DNA of 16,012 nt from a bacterium (GTDB lineage Bacteria; JAUVQV01; DATDCY01), in contig DATDCY010000372.1 in assembly GCA_036524115.1 (NCBI GenBank), forward strand, positions 1 through 16,012. The letters run 5' to 3'. The position numbers and the translations under genes were made by a program. Below the pieces are notes generated by a model. That model did no database searches, had not been told where the DNA came from, and saw nothing but the letters and a program-made list of their open reading frames with translations. How positions within the stretch are numbered: position 1 is the first letter of the stretch; each line of letters begins with the position of its first letter. Below are positions 1 to 5,739 of this stretch, in pieces.

Positions 1-384
1 CCGGTCGAGCAGCGCGCAGACCGCAAGACTCGCGGGGTCGCGCGCGCCGAGGTTCTTCACGAGGTAGCCGAGCGTGAGGCCGGTGTCCACGATGTCCTCC
101 ACGATGAGCACGTCGCGCCCGGTGACGGCGATGTCGAGGTCCTTCTCGATGCGCACCGCGCCGCCGCGGCGGCCGGCGCCGTAGCGGGTGATCGCCATGA
201 AGTCGACGTTGACGGGCACGGTGATCGCGCGCGCCAGGTCCGCGAGGAAGACGAACGAGCCCTTGAGCACGGAGACGAGCACCGGCGTGCGGCCGGCATA
301 GTCGCGCGAAATGTCCGCGCCCAGCTCGCGCACCCGTTGCCGCAGCGTCTCCTCCGCGATCACGATCTCGAGATCACCGTCCAC
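1..384 (-). CDS. hpt: Hypoxanthine phosphoribosyltransferase, N-terminal part (cut by window edge)
   Basis: Purine salvage enzyme that transfers phosphoribose from PRPP to hypoxanthine or guanine in the cytoplasm. The visible 128 residues begin at a GTG at 384, preceded by a G-run that could serve as ribosome binding site. They show the type I PRTase fold: VLVSVLKGSFVFLADL (residues 36-50), the flexible-loop region around MAITRYGAG (63-71), and the PRPP-binding motif VLIVEDIVDTGLT (92-104) with its paired acidic residues E97 and D98. About 50 C-terminal residues should lie beyond base 1, since the family is usually 170-185 residues long. It has its own -10 box at 418-423, so it is probably transcribed separately from the minus-strand gene at 755-1708. 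Identification is firm; the exact start is slightly less so, because no ATG competes but GTG starts are hard to prove. Confidence 0.93.
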   Translation of the reverse strand, partial: MDGDLEIVIAEETLRQRVRELGADISRDYAGRTPVLVSVLKGSFVFLADLARAITVPVNVDFMAITRYGAGRRGGAVRIEKDLDIAVTGRDVLIVEDIVDTGLTLGYLVKNLGARDPASLAVCALLDR

Positions 385-417
385 GCGATGCCCCCCGTTG
401 CAAATCGTCCGGGCGGG

Positions 418-423
418 ATTATA
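418..423 (-). promoter_or_regulatory. -10 box of hpt promoter
   Basis: The minus strand reads TATAAT, a perfect sigma70 -10 hexamer. It implies a start near 411 and a leader of about 27 nt before the GTG at 384. No good -35 hexamer stands at 16-18 bp spacing, so the call rests on the -10 alone. Confidence 0.5.
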
Positions 424-583
424 TTGCAGACAGGCCCCGAGAGGTTGGAAGGCGGCGCCTGTAGGGAGATGGGCAAAGGCTGGCTCCAGAGCTCATGTTG
501 AGCCTGTGCCAGGAACCCGAGACCGTTAGGTGATTCCCTCAGGCGAGTGAGGCCACCGATCACTCGGGGCCTCTGTGCATTCG

Positions 584-700
584 GCCGCCGATAAGGGCCC
601 GTCTGCTGCGTTGCGTTCCTCGGGTCTGCCTGCGGCGGCCACGAGGCCGCCTCAGCATCCACTTCGTCGCGCGCCTTGCATCCGGACCCTTCTCGGCGGC
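584..700. repeat. Hairpin repeat, copy A
   Basis: This is the first of three related elements of about 118 bp. The ends form an imperfect inverted repeat: GCCGCCGATAAGGG at 584-597 pairs with the complementary segment ending at 700, with about 19 of 23 positions matching. An inner 7-bp stem GGCGGCC (634-640) and GGCCGCC (645-651) closes on the tetraloop ACGA. It lies just downstream of the minus-strand gene ending at 755. The same layout is seen in copies at 2991-3108 and 3748-3865. Confidence 0.85.
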
Positions 701-721
701 CTCCCCGCCGAGGCTGAAGTC

Positions 722-748
722 GGCCGCTGATAACGGCCCGTCTGTGGC
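722..748. repeat. Fragment of the hairpin repeat (5' end only)
   Basis: About 27 nt match the left end of the element: GGCCGCTGATAACGGCCC followed by GTCTG, compared with GCCGCCGATAAGGGCCC in copy A. The fragment ends just short of the stop codon of the gene at 755-1708. No inner stem or right end follows, so it is a truncated copy. Confidence 0.6.
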
Positions 749-754
749 AATCCG

Positions 755-1708
755 CTACTCCAGGCCGAACTTCTGCGCCAGCTTCCTGAAGTCGCGGCCG
801 TAGAAGATCAGCAGCTTCTTGTCCGGGTAGCGCTCGCGGAAGAGGCGGACCTTGCGGTTCTTCTTCGTCACGAGCGACTGCTTCATCGTCGTCAGCTCGA
901 GGTAGGCGTCCAGCTCGGGGAGGTAGAAGTCCGGCGAGAAGCTCGACTTGACGCGCCCGTCCGGCCACCACTCGACGGGGAACGTCTCCGGCTCGTACCG
1001 CCAGGGGATGCCGTAGAAATCGAGCACCTTCGCGAACTCGGCCTCGCTCTCGTTGGCGAAGCGCGCTCCGGCCGGGCGCGCGGGGAGAGGGTCGAGCGCG
1101 ATCTCCCGCGCGCCGCGCTCCGCCGCGCAGGCCCGGATCTCCTCGAACATGGGGGCGCGCCGCAGCCCGACGGCGCCCGCCGCCTGCTCGATGAGCGCCG
1201 CCGTCTCCTCGACACCGAAGGCGTCCACCCGCAGCACGCAGTCGTAGTGCTCGGTGCGCGCGATGTCCGCCCCGTGAAGACGGCGGACGATCCGGCGGCG
1301 CTCCCGCTCCCGCCGCTCCAGGGCGGCGACGCTGCGACCGGTGCCCTGCTCGCGGGCGGTCGCGAGCCGGTACTCGAGCGAGGCGACGAGGCGCACGTGA
1401 AGGGTGCCGGGGCACCCCTTGAAGAGGAACTGCCCGCCGTGGCCGAGGAGCACGAGGTTCTCGCGGAAGGCGAGGTGCCAGATGATGCCCTCGGTCGCCG
1501 CCGGGACGGCGCCTTCCTCCGCGTGCGCGGCCGCCCCCGCCGGCGGCGGCTCGGCGATCCTGCCGATGGCGGAGAGCAGGTCGTAGCTGTAGAGCAGCTC
1601 GCGCATCAGCGTCCGATCGACGAGCCGGAACCCGAGCCGGCGCGCCACCGCGGCGGCGACCTCCTCGCCGCGGCAGGACTCGACCCGGGAAATGGTCACG
1701 ATCGCCAT
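755..1708 (-). CDS. Cytidylate-kinase-like protein fused to a PD-(D/E)XK-like domain
   Basis: This 317-residue protein has two parts. Residues 1-185 resemble the cytidylate-kinase-like P-loop family (Cytidylate_kin2 type): MAIVTISR start, VARRLGF, the LLGHGGQFLF stretch (87-96) and LHVRLVAS (103-110). The P-loop, normally GSGG after the ISR motif, is degenerate here (ESCRG, 10-14), so nucleotide kinase activity is doubtful. Residues 215-317 look like a restriction-endonuclease-type fold: NESEAEF (219-225), RYEPE (237-241), SPDFYLPE (258-265) and a final strand YLELTTMK (269-276). The usual E-x-K is E-x-T, with K276 three residues on. The ATG at 1708 is supported by a promoter just upstream. 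Stop TAG is at 755-757. Its role is unknown; nucleic acid processing is one guess. The fold of the C-terminal half is my inference from motif spacing. Confidence 0.75.
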   Translation of the reverse strand: MAIVTISRVESCRGEEVAAAVARRLGFRLVDRTLMRELLYSYDLLSAIGRIAEPPPAGAAAHAEEGAVPAATEGIIWHLAFRENLVLLGHGGQFLFKGCPGTLHVRLVASLEYRLATAREQGTGRSVAALERRERERRRIVRRLHGADIARTEHYDCVLRVDAFGVEETAALIEQAAGAVGLRRAPMFEEIRACAAERGAREIALDPLPARPAGARFANESEAEFAKVLDFYGIPWRYEPETFPVEWWPDGRVKSSFSPDFYLPELDAYLELTTMKQSLVTKKNRKVRLFRERYPDKKLLIFYGRDFRKLAQKFGLE

Positions 1709-1719
1709 GGGGCAGCGGA

Positions 1720-1748
1720 ACTATAGCGCCGAAGCGCGCGCCGGCCAA
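1720..1748 (-). promoter_or_regulatory. Promoter of the kinase-like gene
   Basis: The minus strand reads TTGGCC (1743-1748), a 17-bp spacer and TATAGT (1720-1725). Transcription should start near 1713, only about 5 nt before the ATG at 1708, leaving no room for a ribosome binding site. Confidence 0.6.
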
Positions 1749-1822
1749 TCCCCGGCGACGTCGGCACGCCGCGGACCCGCACAAGCCTGGCGGGCGGCGG
1801 TCGCGACCCGGGAATCGCGGAT

Positions 1823-1852
1823 TTGCGGACGCCCGGCGCGGCGCGGTAGGAT
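1823..1852 (+). promoter_or_regulatory. Promoter of the HNH-rRNA methyltransferase operon
   Basis: TTGCGG (1823-1828), an 18-bp spacer and TAGGAT (1847-1852). The predicted first transcribed base is 1859, which is the A of the ATG, so the mRNA would be leaderless. The match to consensus is moderate. Confidence 0.45.
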
Positions 1853-1858
1853 GGGGCC

Positions 1859-2185
1859 ATGGCCGCGCGCAGGAGACTGCGGGACATGAAGCCGGCGGCG
1901 GGCGCCGACCGCCCGGTCTCCGACATCGTCAATGAACTGCGGCAAAGCGCCCCCGGGGCCGATTACCGGGAGCAGAGCCTGCGCATCCACGGCCTGATCT
2001 GCGCCAAGTGCGGCCGCGAGTTCGAGGACGCCGACCGCCGGCTGCTGACCGTCCACCACAAGGACGGCAACCACCGCAACAACCCGCCGGACGGCTCCAA
2101 CTGGGAGAACCTCTGCGTCTACTGCCACGAGGACGAGCACAGTCGCGGCGCCCTCGGAGAATACTATCGCAAGGCGCGGGGCTGA
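1859..2185 (+). CDS. HNH endonuclease, YajD type
   Basis: This small 108-residue HNH-family protein has two Cys pairs, C48-x-x-C51 and C86-x-x-C89, that would bind a structural zinc. The HNH core is TVHHKDGNHRNNPPDGSN (64-81) followed by WENLCVYCHEDEH (82-94). The pattern VHHxDxxxxNNPxDGSN...LCxYCHxxEH is what I know from E. coli YajD, a stand-alone HNH protein of uncertain biological role. The ATG at 1859 matches the predicted leaderless transcript; an internal ATG at residue 10 is an alternative. The rRNA methyltransferase gene begins 9 nt after its stop, so the two are probably co-transcribed. DNA nicking activity is a family inference. No methylase or other restriction partner is next to it. 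Confidence 0.88.
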   Translation: MAARRRLRDMKPAAGADRPVSDIVNELRQSAPGADYREQSLRIHGLICAKCGREFEDADRRLLTVHHKDGNHRNNPPDGSNWENLCVYCHEDEHSRGALGEYYRKARG

Positions 2186-2194
2186 GAGGCGCCG

Positions 2195-3001
2195 ATGAAG
2201 GAGATCACCGGGGGCCGCAACCCGGCGCTCCAGCGCTATCGCTCCCTGCGCGATGCGGCCGGGCGGCGCGAGACCGGGCTTGCCGCGGCGGAGGGGTTCA
2301 ACCTGCTGCGCGAGGCGCTGCTCTCCGACGCCCAGCTCGTCCAGGTCTTCGTCAGCGACCGCGCGCGGCGACGCCCCGACTTCGAGTCCCTGGCGGCGCG
2401 GCTCGAAGCGGGGGAGGCCGCGGGCCGCTGGGAGTGCTTCGCGGTGCCGGGCGAGTTGCTCGAGCGCTTCGCGCACACCGAGAGCCCGCAGGGGGCCCTG
2501 GCGGTCTTCCGGCCGCGGGGCTTCACGCTGGCGGACGCGTTGGCCGGGGACGGCCCGGTGCTGCTGCTCGACCGCCTCGCGGACCCCGGGAACGTCGGCC
2601 TGATCCTGCGGACCGCGGAGGCGGCCGGCGCCGCGGGCGTGGTTCTGACCCCGGGAAGCGCCGATCCCCTCAACCCCAAGAGCGTGCGCGCCAGCGCGGG
2701 CAGCGTCTTCCGGCTGCCGGTGGCGCACGTCCCGCTCGGCGCGGCGGTCGGTGCCCTGGCGGCGGGCGGGCGGCGCCTCTACGCCACCTCGCCGCACGGC
2801 GGGGTCGAGTACACCGCGGCGGACCTCGCCGGGCGCATCGGCCTCCTGCTCGGCCACGAGGGCGGCGGGCTCGACGCGGCGTTGCTCGAACGCTTCGACG
2901 CGATCCGCATCCCGACGGGGCGCGTCGAGTCGCTCAACGTGGCGATGGCCGCGGGCGTCCTTCTCTACGAGTCCCGCCGCCAACGCGCCGGGCGCCGATA
3001 A
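2195..3001 (+). CDS. SpoU/TrmH-family RNA 2'-O-methyltransferase (RlmB-like)
   Basis: A SPOUT-class, SAM-dependent methyltransferase of 268 residues that should 2'-O-methylate a ribose in rRNA or tRNA. The N-terminal substrate-binding domain (about 1-105) holds LAAAEGFNLLREAL (29-42) and HTESPQGALAVF (94-105). The catalytic domain carries the three SpoU motifs: DPGNVGLILRTAEAAGA (130-146) with the conserved Asn and Arg, LGHEGGGL (219-226), and IPTGRVESLNVAMAAGVLLY (239-258), which forms the knot. Length and layout suit the RlmB/TsnR branch, but the target nucleotide cannot be read from sequence. It follows the HNH gene by 9 nt. Its TAA stop (2999-3001) lies inside hairpin repeat copy B, so the last codons are repeat-derived. 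Confidence 0.92.
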   Translation: MKEITGGRNPALQRYRSLRDAAGRRETGLAAAEGFNLLREALLSDAQLVQVFVSDRARRRPDFESLAARLEAGEAAGRWECFAVPGELLERFAHTESPQGALAVFRPRGFTLADALAGDGPVLLLDRLADPGNVGLILRTAEAAGAAGVVLTPGSADPLNPKSVRASAGSVFRLPVAHVPLGAAVGALAAGGRRLYATSPHGGVEYTAADLAGRIGLLLGHEGGGLDAALLERFDAIRIPTGRVESLNVAMAAGVLLYESRRQRAGRR

Positions 3002-3108
3002 GAGGCCATCTGCGGCGTCAGGCTTCGTCCTGCGTCGCTGCGGCGTGCGGCACAGCACGCCTCACTCCTCGGACTCGCCTTCCTCGCATCTGACCCCTTC
3101 TCGGCGCC
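2991..3108. repeat. Hairpin repeat, copy B
   Basis: The terminal inverted repeat begins GGCGCCGATAAG (2991-3002) and its complement ends at 3108; the outer stem also pairs CATCTGCG with the segment near 3085-3093. The inner stem GGCGTGC (3042-3048) pairs with GCACGCC (3055-3061) around a 6-nt loop. The left end supplies the stop codon of the preceding methyltransferase gene. Confidence 0.82.
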
Positions 3109-3227
3109 CGGCGATGGCACTCGGGGAATCACCGGTCGAATGACTGGCGAGCAGGTCGTCGTCCGAGTGACATTCCCTGCAAGAGCGATGTTCCTGGGCA
3201 GGCCAAGGCGTGAAGGCGTGGACACGG

Positions 3228-3256
3228 TTGCGCGCACCCGGGAAGATCACTATTAT
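3228..3256 (+). promoter_or_regulatory. Promoter of the CBM48 gene
   Basis: TTGCGC (3228-3233), a 17-bp spacer and TATTAT (3251-3256). The predicted start is near 3263, giving a leader of about 87 nt, much longer than at most other operon heads in this window. The local AT content around the -10 stands out from the GC-rich background. Confidence 0.6.
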
Positions 3257-3325
3257 TACAGGCGAATTTCTCGACCCCGACATAGCCACCGGACAGGACC
3301 CCGACCGGAAGCATCTTGGCGGGGG

Positions 3326-3342
3326 CCTCTTCGGCAAGGAGG
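3326..3342 (+). promoter_or_regulatory. Shine-Dalgarno of the CBM48 gene with a possible masking hairpin
   Basis: The ribosome binding site AAGGAGG (3336-3342) sits 7 nt before the ATG at 3350. Just upstream, CCTCTT (3326-3331) can pair with AAG and AGG of the site, with one bulged G at 3339, around the loop CGGC (3332-3335). The ribosome site is clear; the masking is a structural inference. Confidence 0.45.
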
Positions 3343-3349
3343 AGTGACG

Positions 3350-3745
3350 ATGGCAAAGGCAAGGAGCAAGACCCCGGCGGCGAAGACCGCGCCGGCCAAG
3401 GCGTCCGCGGCCGAGAAGACGAAGGCTGTTGCGCGGCCGGCGGGCATCCGCAAGAAGTACCTCAAGGCACGCCCGGCGTGCCAGGTGACGTTCGTGCTGC
3501 CGAAGGACGCGGCGCCGGACGCCGAATCGGTCTGCGTTCTCGGGGAGTTCAACGACTGGTCCCAGGACGCGAACCCGCTCAGGAGGCTCAAGGACGGCGA
3601 CTTCACGGTCACGCTCGAGCTGGAGACGGGCCGCTCCTACCGCTTCCGCTACGTCATCGACGGCTGGAAATACGAGAACGACTGGTACGCCGACCGGTAC
3701 GAGCCCAACCCTTACGGCGGCGAAGACTCAGTAGTCGACGTGTAG
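3350..3745 (+). CDS. Small CBM48 (isoamylase early-set) protein with a basic N-terminal tail
   Basis: A 131-residue protein with two regions. Residues 1-40 are rich in Lys and Ala (KTPAAKTAPAKASAAEK) and look unstructured and strongly basic. Residues 44-131 form a CBM48/AMPK-beta-type glycogen-binding module: VTFVLP (46-51), CVLGEFNDW (62-70), ELETGRSYRFRYVID (90-104) and the ending ADRYEPNPYGGEDSVV (114-129). GEFNDW and the YEPNPYG ending are typical of stand-alone isoamylase N-terminal domain proteins. It has no catalytic domain and probably binds glycogen or a related glucan, or tethers another protein to it. It is transcribed alone from the promoter at 3228-3256, with a strong ribosome site before the ATG. 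No glycogen gene is adjacent, so the pathway is inferred from the domain only. Confidence 0.85.
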   Translation: MAKARSKTPAAKTAPAKASAAEKTKAVARPAGIRKKYLKARPACQVTFVLPKDAAPDAESVCVLGEFNDWSQDANPLRRLKDGDFTVTLELETGRSYRFRYVIDGWKYENDWYADRYEPNPYGGEDSVVDV

Positions 3746-3747
3746 TC

Positions 3748-3865
3748 GGGGGCCGATACGGGCCCGTCTGCGGCGTCGCGCTCCGCGCGCCTACCTGCGG
3801 CGTACGCTCGTACGCCTCGGCATTCGCTTGTCGCGCTCCTTGCATCCAGACCCGTCTCGACCCCC
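3748..3865. repeat. Hairpin repeat, copy C
   Basis: The ends pair as GGGGGCCGATACGGG (3748-3762) with the complement finishing at 3865, about 18 of 24 positions. The inner stem GGCGTAC (3799-3805) pairs with GTACGCC (3810-3816) around the loop GCTC. Relative to copy A, the outer-stem change AAGGG to ACGGG is matched on the other arm, so pairing is preserved. It begins 3 nt after the CBM48 stop codon. Confidence 0.85.
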
Positions 3866-3874
3866 TCCAGCCAA

Positions 3875-3904
3875 TTGAATCGGGGTTGAAGGGAGGAGTA
3901 CCCT
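3875..3904 (+). promoter_or_regulatory. Possible promoter of waaF
   Basis: TTGAAT (3875-3880), an 18-bp spacer and TACCCT (3899-3904). The predicted start, about 3911, is 2 nt before the ATG. A GGGAGGAG at 3891-3898 looks like a ribosome site but sits 14 nt from the ATG, too far for normal use. The -10 match is weak. Confidence 0.35.
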
Positions 3905-3912
3905 CAGCGGCC

Positions 3913-4920
3913 ATGGAGCGCAGCCCCGGCCGGATCGCCGTGAGGACTCCCAATTGGCTGGGCGACCTGATGATGGCCACGGGGACCCTGCGGGCCATCC
4001 TCGAGCGCTTCCCCGAGGCGACGGTCGACCTTGTGGTGCGCGCCGGCCACGAGGGGTTGCCGCTCCCGCGGCGCGGGCGGGTCCTGGCCTTCGACCGGCG
4101 GCGCTCCCCGGCCGGGGCGTTCGGCGCCTCTCTCGCGCCCGCCGGCTACGGCCGCTTCTACGTCCTGCCGCCGAGCTTCTCGGCCGCCTGGATGGCCTGG
4201 CGCAGCCGGGCGCCGGAGCGGGTCGGCTACCGCGGGCAGTGGCGGGGCCCGCTGCTGCGGCCGGCGCTAGCGCACCGCGCGCGCCCTCGCAGCGTGCACC
4301 TGGCGCGCGAGTTCCTCGATCTCGTCGACCCCGGGCTGGAGCTCGACTGCTACCCGCCGCGGCTCGACATCCCCGCGGGGTGGGCGGCGGAGCGGCTCGG
4401 GGCGATCTGCCGGCAGCTGCCGGAGCGCTTCGTGGCGCTGGCCCCGGGCGCGGTCTACGGGCCGGCGAAGGCCTGGCCCGCAGAGCGCTATCGTGGCCTG
4501 GCGCGTGCCCTGCGGGAGCGGACCGGGTGGCCCGTGGTCATCGTCGGGACGGCTGAGGAGCACGCGCTTGGCGAGACGGTCCGCGACGGCGAGGAGGGCG
4601 TGCTCAACTGGTGCGGCACGACGGACCTCCCCGCGCTCGTGGCCGTCCTCTCCCGCGCCGTCCTGCTCGTGAGCAACGACTCGGGGGCGATGCACGTCGC
4701 CGCGGCGCTCCACCGCCCCCAGGTGGCGATCTTCGGCTCGACCTCGCCCGCGTGGACGCGGCCGCTCAACGCGCGGGCGGCAGTGCTCTCCGCGGGTCTC
4801 GCGTGCGCGCCGTGCTTTGCGCGCCGCTGCCGCTTCGGGCACACCGACTGCCTCGGGAAGATCACCGTCCCGGCGGTCCTCGACGCCGCGCTGGGCCTGC
4901 TCGCCGGCGGGCCAGCCTAG
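3913..4920 (+). CDS. waaF: ADP-heptose:LPS heptosyltransferase II (glycosyltransferase family 9)
   Basis: Adds the second L-glycero-D-manno-heptose to the inner core of LPS on the cytoplasmic face of the inner membrane. The 335-residue protein has the usual family length. Motifs: NWLGDLMMATGTLRAI (14-29) at the N-terminus, the donor-site motif PGAVYGPAKAWP (178-189), SNDSGAMHVAAAL (254-266), and the WaaF-specific Cys-rich segment CAPCFARRCRFGHTDCL (298-314). The last two motifs favour heptosyltransferase II over WaaC. The ATG at 3913 places the N-terminal motif where expected. Its TAG stop (4918-4920) overlaps the stop of the convergent gene on the other strand by two bases within CTAG. A WaaE-like glycosyltransferase lies 1.7 kb downstream, but separate promoters mean it is not the same operon. 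Confidence 0.93.
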   Translation: MERSPGRIAVRTPNWLGDLMMATGTLRAILERFPEATVDLVVRAGHEGLPLPRRGRVLAFDRRRSPAGAFGASLAPAGYGRFYVLPPSFSAAWMAWRSRAPERVGYRGQWRGPLLRPALAHRARPRSVHLAREFLDLVDPGLELDCYPPRLDIPAGWAAERLGAICRQLPERFVALAPGAVYGPAKAWPAERYRGLARALRERTGWPVVIVGTAEEHALGETVRDGEEGVLNWCGTTDLPALVAVLSRAVLLVSNDSGAMHVAAALHRPQVAIFGSTSPAWTRPLNARAAVLSAGLACAPCFARRCRFGHTDCLGKITVPAVLDAALGLLAGGPA

Positions 4921-5720
4921 CGGAAGCGCAGGTCGAAGCGCACGGGGAAGGCGCCGGCGTGCGCGCAGGCGGCCTCCTCGATCCGGCGCCGCTCTTCCGG
5001 CTGGTGCAGCACCCCGCGCACGGCGATGGCGCCCCCATCCTCTGCCACTTCCAGCGTGGTCAGCTGCTGGAGGTGCGGGTCGGTGCAGAGCGCCGCGCGC
5101 ACCCGCGCCGCACCGAGGCGTCGCGCGAGGATCCGTCGCGACACCTCCCGGTCGGCGACGTCGTGGGCGGCGAGCCGCGCGAGGATGTCCTGGACGACCA
5201 CCGGTGGATCGAGCAGGCTCGTGTCGTACGTCGCGTGGTAGAGCGAGGCCTCGTCCCAGCGGCCCCCGTAGACGGCGCGCACGAACGCGGCCCGCTGCCG
5301 GTCCACGCTCTCCACCATCCGCCGGACGCTGTCGTGGTCGGCGTGCTCGCGGCGCATGATGCACTCGATGCGCGAGGCGAGCGGGGCGACCACGCGCACG
5401 TGCAGCGCGGTCGGCACCCCGGCGAGCAGGAGCGCGCCGCCCCGGCCCACGATGACCACGCGATCCCCCGCCGCCGCCTCGAGCAGGTGCCGCTGCAGCA
5501 GGGCCGCGTAGCCGCGGAAGGACCAGTCGAAGCGCTCCCAGACCGTGGGCGAGTGCTCGTCGTACTCGTCGCCGAAGCGCTCCCAGCGCGGATCGGCGGC
5601 CCGCAGCGACGCCAGCAGGGACACGCGGTCCTCGTAGGCGTAGCCGAGGCGCTCGGCGACGGCGCGGCCGATCTCGCGGCCGCCGCTGCCGTACTCGCGG
5701 GAGATCGTCAGTATGGCCAT
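4917..5720 (-). CDS. Cytidylate-kinase-like protein with a C-terminal BON-like domain
   Basis: This 267-residue protein is a paralogue of the N-terminal half of the gene at 755-1708. It begins [18 protein letters not shown] (1-18) with an intact GSGG P-loop, followed by VAERLGY (21-27), [16 protein letters not shown] (88-103), LHVRVVAP (106-113) and a long basic region that could be the lid. Residues 205-265 (RVRAAL...ITTLEV-type strand, [21 protein letters not shown]) have the pattern of a BON domain, which binds phospholipid or other ligands in known proteins. The kinase substrate is unknown; CMP is not assured in this family. The ATG at 5720 has a GA-rich ribosome site (GAGGGAGGG) upstream. 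It starts 19 nt after the terC stop and is most likely co-transcribed with it. Its stop overlaps that of waaF. Confidence 0.78.
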   Translation of the reverse strand: MAILTISREYGSGGREIGRAVAERLGYAYEDRVSLLASLRAADPRWERFGDEYDEHSPTVWERFDWSFRGYAALLQRHLLEAAAGDRVVIVGRGGALLLAGVPTALHVRVVAPLASRIECIMRREHADHDSVRRMVESVDRQRAAFVRAVYGGRWDEASLYHATYDTSLLDPPVVVQDILARLAAHDVADREVSRRILARRLGAARVRAALCTDPHLQQLTTLEVAEDGGAIAVRGVLHQPEERRRIEEAACAHAGAFPVRFDLRFR

Positions 5721-5739
5721 GGCGCGTGCCCTCCCTCCC

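Larger units (their letters stand above)
385..754. other. Intergenic stretch between hpt and the kinase-like gene
   Basis: No convincing gene is seen here. The stretch holds the hpt -10 box (418-423), a small stem-loop CGAGTGA/TCACTCG (544-550 with 560-566), one full hairpin repeat (584-700) and a fragment of the same repeat (722-748). Open frames crossing it have compositions unlike their neighbours and no family features. Confidence 0.6.
3002..3349. other. Intergenic stretch before the CBM48 gene
   Basis: It contains most of repeat copy B, then a possible stem CACTCGG (3118-3124) with CCGAGTG (3163-3169) across a 38-nt loop. A sigma70-type promoter (3228-3256) and a leader of about 87 nt ending in a Shine-Dalgarno sequence follow. 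No additional gene is supported. Confidence 0.55.

Noticed and set aside
360-754. C-terminal part of a 474-codon minus-strand frame (360-1784) crossing the intergenic space.
   Set aside because: In the coding part it is a shifted shadow of the kinase-like gene, and in the intergenic part it translates the hairpin repeat and the hpt promoter.
1859-3001. HNH gene and methyltransferase as a restriction-modification pair.
   Set aside because: The methyltransferase has SpoU/SPOUT knot motifs for RNA 2'-O-methylation, not DNA methylase motifs, and YajD-type HNH proteins are not restriction enzymes as far as I know.
584-3865. The three hairpin repeats as a CRISPR array or insertion sequence.
   Set aside because: They are far apart, irregularly spaced, differ in sequence and carry no open frame. 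A non-autonomous mobile element remains possible, but no transposase or target duplication is seen.
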